Shown here piece after piece: positions 16,114 through 24,813 of a DNA stretch of 64,000 nt. The notes beneath the pieces were generated by a model that saw only the letters and a program-made list of their open reading frames with translations, was not told the origin of the DNA and did no database searches. Made by a program: the position numbers and the translations under genes. Position 1 is the stretch's first letter, and every line of letters begins with the position of its first letter. Source of the DNA: Castellaniella sp049673105 (GTDB lineage: Bacteria > Pseudomonadota > Gammaproteobacteria > Burkholderiales > Burkholderiaceae_B); assembly GCF_049673105.1 (NCBI RefSeq), contig NZ_JBATXG010000003.1:1-64000 (forward strand), in the 5' to 3' direction.

Positions 16114-17363
16114 TGGCGCCGGACGGGGACTCCCGCCCCCTGATTGCTTGTCCGCACTGCGATACGCTGCATCAGCGGCTGGTCCTTGACGTTCGCGCCC
16201 AGGCCGCCTGCCGTTGCTGTAACACGGTCCTGTATCGGCGCGGCAGGTTCAGCCTGAAGCAATGGCTGGCCTTTGCCTGGGCGACGCTGGTGGTGTTTGC
16301 GGTCGCTCAGGGTTTTCCGATGGCCGTGCTGTCGGTACAGGGCCTGGACATCTCCTTGACCTTCTGGGGCGCTTTGCGCCTGTGCTGGGACCGGGGTTTT
16401 TACGGCGTGTCGGTGATGACCGGCCTGGTCGGCTTCTGGATTCCTCTGTTGCAGATCGCATTGACCTTGTGGGTGATGCAGGCCATTGCGACGCGGCGCC
16501 TGCCGCCGGACATGGGACGTACGCTTCGCTGGTTGGCGCGTCTGGCGCCCTGGTCGATGGCCCCGGTGCTGGTGCTGGGGGTGCTGGTGGCGGTCGTCAA
16601 GGTGGCCGGCATGGCCCACTTGCAGGTCCAGCCAGGCCTTCTGGGGTTTTTCGCGCTCAGTTTCCTGTTGTCCGGCCTGTCCCGATGGGATGCGCTGGCC
16701 TTGTGGCGCGAGGCAGAGGACGCCGGCATGGCGCCGGTGTCAGGCGCACGGGGGACGGGGGCCGTCTGCAGATCCTGTGGCTATGTGCAGGCGCCTGGCG
16801 CGTCGCACTGCGGGCGGTGCCATGCCCCGATGGGGCCACGCCGTTATGGCGCGGCTCCGGAAGTCTGGGCGCTGCTGTTGGCGGCAGTGATTTTCTACAT
16901 TCCGGCCAACGTCCTGCCCATCATGCAGGTGCAAACCTTGCTGGGCCGCAGCAACCACACCATTCTGGGCGGCGTGATCGAGCTGTGGCGCATGGGATCC
17001 TGGGATCTGGCCGTGATCGTCTTTGTCGCCAGTGTCATGGTGCCGGTCACCAAGCTGCTGGCCCTGTCTTTTCTGTTGTTGCGCGTCCAGCCGCGCGGCG
17101 GGTACGTGCAGCGCCAACGCACCCGGATGTACGAAGCGGTGGAGTTCATCGGCCAGTGGTCGATGCTGGACGTCTTCGTCGTCGTGCTGATGGTGGCGAT
17201 GGTGGATTTTCCTGGCTTGTCGCGCATTGATGTCGGCCCCGCCGCCTTGAATTTCGGGGCGGTGGTGGTTCTGACCATGTGGGCGGCCATGCGGTATGAT
17301 CCCCGTCGAGGGTGGGACCGCCTGCGGGCGGCGGATGCTGACGAGAAAAATAATGACGACTGA
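16113..17363 (+). CDS. pqiA: PqiA-type membrane protein (paraquat-inducible protein A)
   Basis: Inner-membrane component of the Pqi MCE lipid transport system. 416 residues in two repeated halves, each with a cysteine cluster before membrane helices. The first is CPHCD and CRCCN (residues 10-35); the second is CRSCGYVQAPGASHCGRC (about 210-230). Each half continues into about four membrane segments; the second contains NVLPIMQVQTLLGRSNHTILGGVIELW, a conserved PqiA signature. The ATG at 16113 shares bases with the clpA stop, suggesting translational coupling. It overlaps pqiB by 11 bases. Confidence 0.93.
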   Translation: MAPDGDSRPLIACPHCDTLHQRLVLDVRAQAACRCCNTVLYRRGRFSLKQWLAFAWATLVVFAVAQGFPMAVLSVQGLDISLTFWGALRLCWDRGFYGVSVMTGLVGFWIPLLQIALTLWVMQAIATRRLPPDMGRTLRWLARLAPWSMAPVLVLGVLVAVVKVAGMAHLQVQPGLLGFFALSFLLSGLSRWDALALWREAEDAGMAPVSGARGTGAVCRSCGYVQAPGASHCGRCHAPMGPRRYGAAPEVWALLLAAVIFYIPANVLPIMQVQTLLGRSNHTILGGVIELWRMGSWDLAVIVFVASVMVPVTKLLALSFLLLRVQPRGGYVQRQRTRMYEAVEFIGQWSMLDVFVVVLMVAMVDFPGLSRIDVGPAALNFGAVVVLTMWAAMRYDPRRGWDRLRAADADEKNNDD

Positions 17364-19026
17364 TGAAGACAATAGCCAGCCGCAGGAATCCGACCAGCCG
17401 GTCGCGCCGGAGATTCGCCCTGGGCGATCGCTGCACTGGTCCTGGGTGTGGCTGGTGCCTTTGCTGGCCCTGGCGGTGGCGCTGTCCTTGTTGGCGTCGG
17501 TCTGGGTGCGTACCGGGCCGCTCATCACCGTCAGTTTTGCCTCGGCTGCCGGCATTGAAGCAGGGCAGACCAAGCTGCGCTATCGCGATGTGATCGTGGG
17601 CGAGGTCAAGGGCGTGCGGATGGCCCAGGACAGGCAGCATGTGCTGGTCGATGTGCAGCTGGCCCGCGAAGGCGCGGGCTACATCACGCAAAAGGATGCA
17701 AAGTTCTGGATTGTGCGTCCGCGTGTCGGGCTGACGGGGGTCTCGGGCCTGGATACGCTATTTTCCGGCGTTTATATCAGTGTCGATGCGCCCTCTGCCG
17801 AACCGACGGGAAGCGCTGTCACCTCGTTCCAAGGCCTGCCGAACCCGCCCGAGGTGCTCAGCGGCCAGGTCGGCACCCGGTTTCAGTTGAAGTCCTCGTC
17901 CCTGGGGTCGCTGACGGTCGGTTCGCGGGTCTATTACCGTCGCCTCGAGGTCGGGCGTGTCGTCAATTACGAGATGACGCCGGATGGGCGGGCGATCAGC
18001 TTGCAGATCTTCGTGGAAGCGCCCTATGACCGCTACGTGACGGCGGATACGCGGTTCTGGAACGACAGCGGGGTGGACATGTCGCTGTCACCGACCGGCG
18101 TGCAGCTGCGCACCAGCGGCCTGGCGGCGATCCTGAACGGCGGGGTGGCGTTTGCTCAGGCGGACGAGTCCTCGTCCTACGAAGGGCAGGTCAGTACCGT
18201 GCCCGCTGCAGAGGGCAGCAGCTACACTTTGTTCGATACGCGCGATCAGGCCTTGGCCGATCCCGACGGAGAACCCATCCCTATCGAGCTGCGCTTTGCC
18301 GATTCCGTCCGTGGGCTGCAGGTGGGGGCCGAGGTCGATTATCACGGCATGTCCATCGGCAAGGTCGTGGATATCGATCTGGAACTCGATCACACCGGTC
18401 GGCGCCTTTTTGCCAAAGTGCGCGCGCAGATTTACCCCATGCGCTTCAGTCAGGCCTATCTGGCGCTGGTGGACGCCACCAATGGCGTTCGGGGAGGAGC
18501 CTTGCTCCAGCCTCTGATTCAGCGGGGCTTGAGAGCGCAGCTGCGTTCCGCCAGCCTGTTGACGGGGCAGCAGTATGTGGCGCTGGATTACTTCCCGGCC
18601 AAAGCGTCGGAGAAAATCCAGATACCGGGTGATCAGAATCATGCCAGCGGATATCTGATTCCAACCGTGCCGGGTGATTTCACGCAGCTGCAACGGCAGC
18701 TGAGCAGTGTCGTGACCAAGCTCGATAAACTGCCCATCGAAGCCCTGGCTCAAGAACTGCAGGGCAGCTTGGGGGCTTTGCATAAGTTGTTGCGGCGCCT
18801 GGATACGCAGCTGGCTCCGCAGGCCAGCCAGACGCTGGAATCCGCCCGCCGGTCTCTGGATCGGGTGGGGGCGATTCTGGGGCCCGACGCGCCGATGGTC
18901 GGCAATCTGCAGGAGACGCTCAAAGCCTTGGATGGCGCTGCGCGAGGCCTGCGCATGCTGGCCGATGCCTTGCAAGCGCATCCAGAGGCCCTGTTGCGCG
19001 GCCCTGCGCCCGACCGTTTGCGTTGA
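17353..19026 (+). CDS. pqiB: PqiB-type MCE-domain protein
   Basis: Periplasmic MCE protein that forms a lipid-transporting tube between the membranes, anchored by one helix. 557 residues: cytoplasmic tail, membrane anchor WVWLVPLLALAVALSLLASVWV (about 32-55), then three MCE repeats starting about residues 60, 175 and 310, each with a recognisable hydrophobic loop. A helical C-terminal region with SLGALHKLLRRLDTQL follows. Start at 17353 (MTTDEDNS) is the nearest ATG; other ATGs at 17335 and 17296 lie deeper inside pqiA. Shorter than some homologues, as in E. coli PqiB (546). Confidence 0.93.
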   Translation: MTTDEDNSQPQESDQPVAPEIRPGRSLHWSWVWLVPLLALAVALSLLASVWVRTGPLITVSFASAAGIEAGQTKLRYRDVIVGEVKGVRMAQDRQHVLVDVQLAREGAGYITQKDAKFWIVRPRVGLTGVSGLDTLFSGVYISVDAPSAEPTGSAVTSFQGLPNPPEVLSGQVGTRFQLKSSSLGSLTVGSRVYYRRLEVGRVVNYEMTPDGRAISLQIFVEAPYDRYVTADTRFWNDSGVDMSLSPTGVQLRTSGLAAILNGGVAFAQADESSSYEGQVSTVPAAEGSSYTLFDTRDQALADPDGEPIPIELRFADSVRGLQVGAEVDYHGMSIGKVVDIDLELDHTGRRLFAKVRAQIYPMRFSQAYLALVDATNGVRGGALLQPLIQRGLRAQLRSASLLTGQQYVALDYFPAKASEKIQIPGDQNHASGYLIPTVPGDFTQLQRQLSSVVTKLDKLPIEALAQELQGSLGALHKLLRRLDTQLAPQASQTLESARRSLDRVGAILGPDAPMVGNLQETLKALDGAARGLRMLADALQAHPEALLRGPAPDRLR

Positions 19027-19085
19027 TGGGGCAGAGGATGAACGGAGAGATACCCGTGGCAGGCGCGGTGCACAGGAGAAAACCG

Positions 19086-19718
19086 ATGCAAGGCAGGATT
19101 CTGGGGCTGATGTGCGGCGTGGGCGTTTTGCTGAGCGCTTGTTCGGTGACGCCGAGCAACTACTACAGTCTGGCGGCGCCGGCGACGGACACCCAAGCGC
19201 CGTCGCGCGCGCAGCACGCGTCGTATGGTGTGCGAGTGCAGGTGCTGAGCATTCCTGCCGAGTCCGATCGCCCGCAATTGCTGGTCCGCGACCCGGCGCA
19301 GGATCCTGCGGTCGATGTTTTGCGCCAGTCTTTGTGGGCCGCGCCTTTGGTGGATCAGATCCAGGCGGTGTTGGCCGACAGGGTGTCGGCGGATCTGGGG
19401 GCGCCGGATGTGCAGAAGCTGCCAGATCTGGCGGATCAGGCCGTGCGCCAGATGTTGGTCCGCGTGACCCGTTTCGATCTGGTGTGGGGGCAGGGCGCCG
19501 ATCTGGCGGCGGTCTGGACGGACCGTGGCCCCGTTGGGCAGGATGCCAAAATGTGTCAGGCACAGATTCGGGTTCCTGCTGTCCAGGGGGTGGCGCCTTT
19601 GGTCGAGGCGCAGCGTCGGGCCTTGCTGGCCTTGGCAGGGCTGATGGCACGTCAGGCGACAACGGAGGCAACAGGTTCACCTAGTGCCCAGGATGTCATT
19701 CAAGCGGGTTGTACCTAA
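19086..19718 (+). CDS. pqiC: PqiC-type outer-membrane lipoprotein (ABC-type transport auxiliary)
   Basis: 210 residues with a lipoprotein signal MQGRILGLMCGVGVLLSAC, the lipobox being LSAC with lipidated Cys at about residue 19. Then SVTPSNYYSLAAP, the standard start of the PqiC/YmbA DUF330 domain, and DRPQLLVRDP. It should sit at the outer membrane and cap the PqiB tube. The ATG at 19086 has AGGAGAAAACCG before it; the reading from 19023 would place charged residues before the signal. Last gene of clpA-pqiABC. Confidence 0.92.
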   Translation: MQGRILGLMCGVGVLLSACSVTPSNYYSLAAPATDTQAPSRAQHASYGVRVQVLSIPAESDRPQLLVRDPAQDPAVDVLRQSLWAAPLVDQIQAVLADRVSADLGAPDVQKLPDLADQAVRQMLVRVTRFDLVWGQGADLAAVWTDRGPVGQDAKMCQAQIRVPAVQGVAPLVEAQRRALLALAGLMARQATTEATGSPSAQDVIQAGCT

Positions 19719-19837
19719 CCCATTTTCGGGTTATCCATAATGGCTGAATCGGGGTTAACCTCATACCATGTCATATGGTGAGCAGCGCTTTGCGGTAAAG
19801 GGCTGCGCGATTCAATTTCTCTTCCGAGAGTCCGATC
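19716..19837 (+). promoter_or_regulatory. putA upstream region with palindromes
   Basis: Contains TAACCC-6-GGGTTA (19716-19733, its first three bases being the pqiC stop), GGTTAACC (19753-19760) and ACCAT-5-ATGGT (19765-19779). PutA proteins with an N-terminal RHH domain repress their own gene, so one of these inverted repeats may be an operator. The specific site is not identifiable from sequence alone, and no good -35/-10 pair was found. Confidence 0.35.
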
Positions 19838-22800
19838 ATGGCGACTGTTACCCTGGGTGTTAAGGTCGATGAGACCTTGCGCGAGCGTCTCCGGCATCAA
19901 GCCGACAAACTGGGGTGTACCCCGCATTGGCTGCACAAACAAGCCTTGCTGAGTTACGTCGAAGCCATCGAGCGCGGTCAGTTGCCGGCTGATATCGACC
20001 ATCGCGGGGATGCCGCCGAACCCGGCGCCGTGACCGAAGCCGACCCGCAAACTCCGTTCTATGAGTTTGCCCTGGAAGTCCAGCCGCAATCGGTGCTGCG
20101 ATCCGCCATCACGGCGGCCTACCGCCGGCCCGAGGCCGAGTGCGTCGCCATGCTGCTGGACCAGGCGGGATCTACCCAGGCGGATCAGGTCGATGCGCTG
20201 GCGCGGCGCCTGGTACAGACCTTGCGCGATAAGCGCACTGGCGGCGGAGTCGAAGGCCTGATCCAGGAATTTTCCCTGTCCAGCCAGGAAGGCGTCGCCC
20301 TGATGTGCCTGGCCGAAGCCCTGTTGCGCATTCCCGATCAGGCGACCAGGGATGCCCTGGTGCGCGACAAGATCAGCCGGGGGGATTGGCGGGCGCACGT
20401 GGGCGAATCGCGCTCGCTCTTCGTCAATGCCGCGACTTGGGGCCTGCTGGTGACGGGCAAACTCACCAGCGTCAATAGCGAACAAAGTCTGTCCCAGGCG
20501 CTGACGCGCCTGATCGCCAAGGGCGGCGAACCCCTGATCCGACGCGGCGTGAACATGGCGATGCGTCTGATGGGCGAGCAATTCGTCACTGGCCAGACGA
20601 TTTCGTCCGCGCTGGCCAACAGCCGCAAATTCGAGGACATCGGTTTTCGTTATTCCTACGACATGCTGGGGGAAGCCGCCACCACCGCCGAAGACGCCGC
20701 CCGCTACTACCAGTCCTATGAACAGGCCATTCACGCCATCGGCAAAGCGTCCCAGGGGCGCGGCATCTACGAAGGCCCCGGGATTTCCATCAAGCTCTCG
20801 GCCCTGCATCCGCGCTATGCCAGGGCGCAGCGCGACCGGGTGATGGCCGAACTGCTGCCGCGCATGGTGGAATTGTCGGCGCTGGCGCGGCACTACGACA
20901 TTGGTTTGAATATTGATGCCGAGGAAGCCGATCGTCTGGAATTGTCGCTGGACCTGCTGGAAGCCCTGTGCTTCGATGAGCGCCTGCGCGGCTGGAACGG
21001 CATCGGGTTCGTGATCCAGGCCTATCAGAAGCGCGCGCCTTTCGTCATCGATTTCGTGATCGATCTGGCGCGGCGCAGCAAGCATCGCCTGATGGTGCGG
21101 CTGGTCAAGGGCGCCTACTGGGATTCGGAAATCAAGCGCGCCCAGGTCGATGGCCTGGAAGGCTTTCCGGTCTATACCCGCAAGGTCCACACGGATGTGT
21201 CTTACCTGGCCTGCGCCCGCAAACTGCTGTCGGCGCCCGAAGCGGTCTTCCCGCAATTCGCCACGCATAATGCGCAGACGCTGGCCTCCATCTATTATCT
21301 GGCGGGCGAAAATTACTACCCCGGCCAGTATGAATTCCAATGTCTGCACGGCATGGGAGAGCCGTTGTACGAGCAGGTCGTCGGGCCGCTGTCCAAAGGC
21401 CGTCTGAACCGTCCTTGCCGGGTGTATGCCCCGGTGGGCACGCACGAGACCTTGCTGGCGTATCTGGTGCGCCGCCTGTTGGAAAACGGCGCGAATACGT
21501 CCTTTGTCAATCAGATCGGCGACAAGAACATCCCCGTTGATCGCCTGATCGAAGATCCGGTGCACAAGGCGCGGGCGATTCAGCCGCTGGGGGCGCCGCA
21601 TGACCGCATCCCGCTGCCGCGCGATCTGTACCGGGCGCACGAGAATCGCGCCAATTCCGCCGGCCTGGATCTTAGCAATGAGCATCGTCTGGGGTCTTTG
21701 GCGGCGGCTTTGCTGGGCACAGCGGATCAGACCTGGCGGGCGGCCCCTGCGGGAGAGTGGCCGGCGGACCGCGCTCAGGATGTCCTGAATCCGGCGGACC
21801 GGCGCGATGTGGTCGGCCAATTGGTCGAAGCGGACGACGCCGATATCCAGGCGGCGCTGGAGCGCGCCGATTATGCCGCGCCCATTTGGCAGGCCACGCC
21901 AGTGGCGGAACGTGCCCAGTGTCTGCGGCATGCCGCCCAGCTGCTGGAAGACGAGATGCAGGTCTCCATCGGCCTGATCGTGCGCGAGGCCGGGAAATCC
22001 TTTCCCAATGCGGTGTCCGAAGTCCGCGAGGCCGTGGATTTCCTGCGCTACTACGCCGTGCGGATCGAAGAAGAATTCTCCAACGACAGCCATCGCCCGC
22101 TGGGGCCGGTCTTGTGCATCAGCCCCTGGAATTTCCCGCTGGCGATTTTCACAGGCCAGGTCAGCGCGGCTTTGGCTGCCGGTAATGTGGTCCTGGCCAA
22201 GCCCGCCGAGCAGACCAATCTGATCGCCGCCTATGGCATTTCGGTCTTGCACCGCGCCGGCGTCCCCGCCGATGCCGTGCAATTATTGCCGGGCCGGGGG
22301 GAAACCGTCGGCGCCGCGCTGGTGGCCAGCCCGGTGGTGCGCGGGGTCATGTTCACCGGTTCGACCGAGGTCGCCAAATTGATTGCCGCAACCCTGGCGC
22401 GGCGATTGAACGGGGCTGGCCACCCGGTGCCGCTGATCGCCGAGACCGGCGGCCAGAACGCCTTGATCGTCGATTCATCCGCCCTGACCGAGCAGGTTGT
22501 CTACGATGTGTTGAATTCCGCTTTTGATTCGGCAGGTCAGCGCTGTTCCGCCCTCAGAATCCTGTGCGTGCAGGAAGACTGCGCGGACCGCACGCTGGCC
22601 ATGCTGCGCGGCGCCATGCAGGAATTGCGCGTGGGGCGTCCAGAGCTGCTGTCCACGGATATCGGCCCGGTCATCGATGCGGACGCCCAGGCCGTGATCG
22701 AACATCACGTGCAGGCCATGCAGGCTGCCGGCCATGCAGTCGATCGCCACATCATGGACGAGGATCAGGTCCGCTTCGGCACGTTTGTCGCGCCGACCCT

Positions 22801-23620
22801 GATCGAGATTGCGGATATCGCCGAGCTGGAACGCGAGGTCTTCGGCCCGGTGTTGCATGTGCTGCGCTATCGGCGGGAAGACCTGGACAGCGTCATCGAT
22901 GCCATCAACGAGCGGGGCTACGGCCTGACGTTTGGCGTGCATACCCGCCTGGACGAAACCGTGCATCACGTCACCGAGCGCATCCATGCCGGCAACATCT
23001 ACGTCAATCGCAACATCGTGGGCGCCACGGTGGGTGTGCAGCCCTTCGGCGGCGAAGGCCTGTCGGGGACAGGGCCAAAGGCCGGCGGCCCTCTGTATCT
23101 GCATCGCCTGCTGTCGGTGGCCTCGCATGCTTTGCCGGTCGACGGCGTGGTGGGCGCGGACGCGCAGCCGCTGGACCTGCCGGGGCCGACCGGCGAGACC
23201 AATCGCTATCACCTGAAACCACGCGGCACCGTGCTGTGCCGGGCGGTCAGCGTCGCAGGCGCGCAAGCGCAGCTGCAGGCCTGCCAGCGCACCGGCAATG
23301 CCATGTTATGGGTGGATACGCCGGAAATGCGATCCTTGCGCGAGCAAGAAAGTTTGCAGGCCGTGCAGTGGGTAGATAGCGGCGATCTGGACGCCGCCGA
23401 TTTCCAGGCGGTGCTATTCGAAGGCGATGGCGACGATCTGCTGGCGCTCAATCAGTCGGTGGCGGCCCGTCCCGGTCCCATCGTTCCGGTGCTGGCCCGC
23501 CGTTCGCACGAACTGTCCAACGGCCAGGACTATCCCCTGGAAATGCTGGTGCGCGAGGTCTCTGTCTGCATCAACACCGCCGCCGCCGGCGGCAACGCAA
23601 CCCTGATGATGGTGGGATGA
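19838..23620 (+). CDS. putA: Trifunctional PutA: proline dehydrogenase / P5C dehydrogenase / repressor
   Basis: Oxidises proline to P5C (FAD) and then to glutamate (NAD) at the membrane surface. 1260 residues. The N-terminal 45 residues (MATVTLGVKVDETLRERLR ... TPHWLHKQALLSYVE) form a ribbon-helix-helix DNA-binding domain, so autoregulation is likely. The proline dehydrogenase barrel spans about 190-560, with NIDAEEADRLELSLDLLEAL and RLVKGAYWDSEIKRAQ. The aldehyde dehydrogenase half spans about 600-1075, with FTGSTEVAKLI, ETGGQNALIVDSSAL and catalytic Cys903 in GQRCSALR. A C-terminal domain resembling the ALDH fold follows. No putP permease is nearby. The stop codon lies in a long inverted repeat. 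Confidence 0.97.
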   Translation: MATVTLGVKVDETLRERLRHQADKLGCTPHWLHKQALLSYVEAIERGQLPADIDHRGDAAEPGAVTEADPQTPFYEFALEVQPQSVLRSAITAAYRRPEAECVAMLLDQAGSTQADQVDALARRLVQTLRDKRTGGGVEGLIQEFSLSSQEGVALMCLAEALLRIPDQATRDALVRDKISRGDWRAHVGESRSLFVNAATWGLLVTGKLTSVNSEQSLSQALTRLIAKGGEPLIRRGVNMAMRLMGEQFVTGQTISSALANSRKFEDIGFRYSYDMLGEAATTAEDAARYYQSYEQAIHAIGKASQGRGIYEGPGISIKLSALHPRYARAQRDRVMAELLPRMVELSALARHYDIGLNIDAEEADRLELSLDLLEALCFDERLRGWNGIGFVIQAYQKRAPFVIDFVIDLARRSKHRLMVRLVKGAYWDSEIKRAQVDGLEGFPVYTRKVHTDVSYLACARKLLSAPEAVFPQFATHNAQTLASIYYLAGENYYPGQYEFQCLHGMGEPLYEQVVGPLSKGRLNRPCRVYAPVGTHETLLAYLVRRLLENGANTSFVNQIGDKNIPVDRLIEDPVHKARAIQPLGAPHDRIPLPRDLYRAHENRANSAGLDLSNEHRLGSLAAALLGTADQTWRAAPAGEWPADRAQDVLNPADRRDVVGQLVEADDADIQAALERADYAAPIWQATPVAERAQCLRHAAQLLEDEMQVSIGLIVREAGKSFPNAVSEVREAVDFLRYYAVRIEEEFSNDSHRPLGPVLCISPWNFPLAIFTGQVSAALAAGNVVLAKPAEQTNLIAAYGISVLHRAGVPADAVQLLPGRGETVGAALVASPVVRGVMFTGSTEVAKLIAATLARRLNGAGHPVPLIAETGGQNALIVDSSALTEQVVYDVLNSAFDSAGQRCSALRILCVQEDCADRTLAMLRGAMQELRVGRPELLSTDIGPVIDADAQAVIEHHVQAMQAAGHAVDRHIMDEDQVRFGTFVAPTLIEIADIAELEREVFGPVLHVLRYRREDLDSVIDAINERGYGLTFGVHTRLDETVHHVTERIHAGNIYVNRNIVGATVGVQPFGGEGLSGTGPKAGGPLYLHRLLSVASHALPVDGVVGADAQPLDLPGPTGETNRYHLKPRGTVLCRAVSVAGAQAQLQACQRTGNAMLWVDTPEMRSLREQESLQAVQWVDSGDLDAADFQAVLFEGDGDDLLALNQSVAARPGPIVPVLARRSHELSNGQDYPLEMLVREVSVCINTAAAGGNATLMMVG

Positions 23621-23669
23621 GATCGGACACAGAAGGGTCCCTGCGGACCCTTCTGTGCCGATCTCATCC
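23615..23669. repeat. 25-bp-stem inverted repeat spanning the putA stop codon
   Basis: Left arm 23615-23640 and right arm 23645-23669 pair along 25 bases with a single bulged A and a CTGC loop. The left arm begins with the last Gly codon and the TGA of putA. No T tract follows on either strand. It is directly followed by a perfect 16-bp palindrome GCCGCTTGCAAGCGGC (23672-23687). Likely a stabiliser or bidirectional terminator of the convergent putA and ppiC-like transcripts. Confidence 0.8.
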
Positions 23670-23697
23670 GAGCCGCTTGCAAGCGGCGAGGTGGGGA

Positions 23698-23979
23698 TCA
23701 ATCTTCCCGATCTGTCACTTCCACCAGGTGATATCCGAATTGCGTGCGCACCGGACCCTGCACCACGCCAACCGGCGCGCTGAACACCACCGTATCGAAT
23801 TCCGGGACCATCTGGCCGCGACCGAAAGTACCCAGATTGCCGCCGTCGCGGTTGGACGGGCAGCTGGAATGGTCACGGGCGACGGCGGCGAAGTCGGCGC
23901 CGTTTTCGATATCGGCCTTCAGTTTCAGGCACTGTTCTTCGGTATCGACCAGAATATGGCGGGCAGAGGCTTGGGTCAT
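23698..23979 (-). CDS. Parvulin-type peptidyl-prolyl cis-trans isomerase (PpiC-like)
   Basis: Single-domain 93-residue parvulin without a signal peptide, so cytoplasmic, like E. coli PpiC. It carries ARHILV, FAAVARDHSSCPS, GGNLGTFGRGQMVPEFD, and QFGYHLVEV, which cover the active-site His residues and the conserved Gly/Phe positions. It is transcribed alone on minus, convergent with putA. The start at 23979 gives MTQASARHILV, the shortest form that keeps the domain. Confidence 0.93.
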   Translation of the reverse strand: MTQASARHILVDTEEQCLKLKADIENGADFAAVARDHSSCPSNRDGGNLGTFGRGQMVPEFDTVVFSAPVGVVQGPVRTQFGYHLVEVTDRED

Positions 23980-24036
23980 GTTGAGGCTCCTGTAGGACGG
24001 AAATATGAACCCGACAGGATAACCCGGATCGGGTGC

Positions 24037-24068
24037 ACAAAATAAGCAAAGCCGCTGGGTAGAGCGGC
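24037..24068 (-). terminator. Terminator of the liv operon
   Basis: On the minus strand GCCGCT-CTACCC-AGCGGC is followed by TTTGCTTATTTTGT, 35 bases after the livF stop. Confidence 0.72.
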
Positions 24069-24102
24069 CTTGGTCATGCAGATAGCGGCAGTCTACACCC
24101 GC

Positions 24103-24813
24103 TCAGTGCCCCAGATAGGCCGCCTGGATTTCCGGCGAAGCCAGCAGTTCGCGAGCCGGGCCTTCGTGCGAGAGTTTGCCGACCTCCAGCACATAGCCGC
24201 GATCGGCCAGTTTCAGGGCCATGCGCGCGTTCTGTTCGACGATCAGGATCGTGACGCCGGTGGCACGCACGTCGCGCAGCACCTGGAAAATATTGCGCAC
24301 GATGATCGGGGCCAGCCCCAGACTGGGTTCGTCCAGCAGCAGCAGACGGGGCTTGGTCACCAGGGCGCGGCCAATGGCCAGCATCTGCTGCTCGCCGCCC
24401 GACAAGGTGCCGGCCAGCTGGGCGCGGCGTTCATAGAGGCGCGGAAAGATCTTGTAGACGTGTTCGCAGCTATCGGTGATTTCCGCGGCGGGGCGGGTAA
24501 AGCCGCCCATGCGCAGGTTTTCCGCCACCGATAGCGTGCCGAAGACACGTCGGCCCTCGGGGGATTGACCGATGCCCAGGCGCACGATCCGGTCGGCGCC
24601 CATGCGGGTGATGTCCTGCCCGGCAAAGGAAATTTTGCCGGAATGCGGGCTCAGTAAGCCGCTGAGCGTGCGCATCAAGGTGGTCTTGCCGGCGCCGTTG
24701 GCGCCCAGAATGGCAACGACCTCGCCTTCGGTGACCTGCAGCGAGATCCCCTTCAGCGCCTGAATATGGCCATAGTTGACGCGCAGGTCTTCAATTTCAA
24801 GCAAATGGGTCAT
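24103..24813 (-). CDS. livF: Branched-chain amino acid ABC transporter ATPase LivF
   Basis: One of two ATPases of a HAAT-type importer. 236 residues: Walker A GANGAGKTT (residues 34-42), the Q-loop, the signature LSGGEQQMLAIGRAL, Walker B LLLDEPSLGLAP, and the switch His replaced by the LivF pattern ILIVEQN. That pattern separates LivF from LivG. It overlaps livG by four bases (ATGA) and is the last gene of the operon. Confidence 0.96.
   Translation of the reverse strand: MTHLLEIEDLRVNYGHIQALKGISLQVTEGEVVAILGANGAGKTTLMRTLSGLLSPHSGKISFAGQDITRMGADRIVRLGIGQSPEGRRVFGTLSVAENLRMGGFTRPAAEITDSCEHVYKIFPRLYERRAQLAGTLSGGEQQMLAIGRALVTKPRLLLLDEPSLGLAPIIVRNIFQVLRDVRATGVTILIVEQNARMALKLADRGYVLEVGKLSHEGPARELLASPEIQAAYLGH

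Noticed and set aside
19715..22282. 855-codon open frame antisense to putA
   Set aside because: Composition is the reverse-strand shadow of PutA codons (His/Gln/Gly-rich), without domains, signal or ribosome site.
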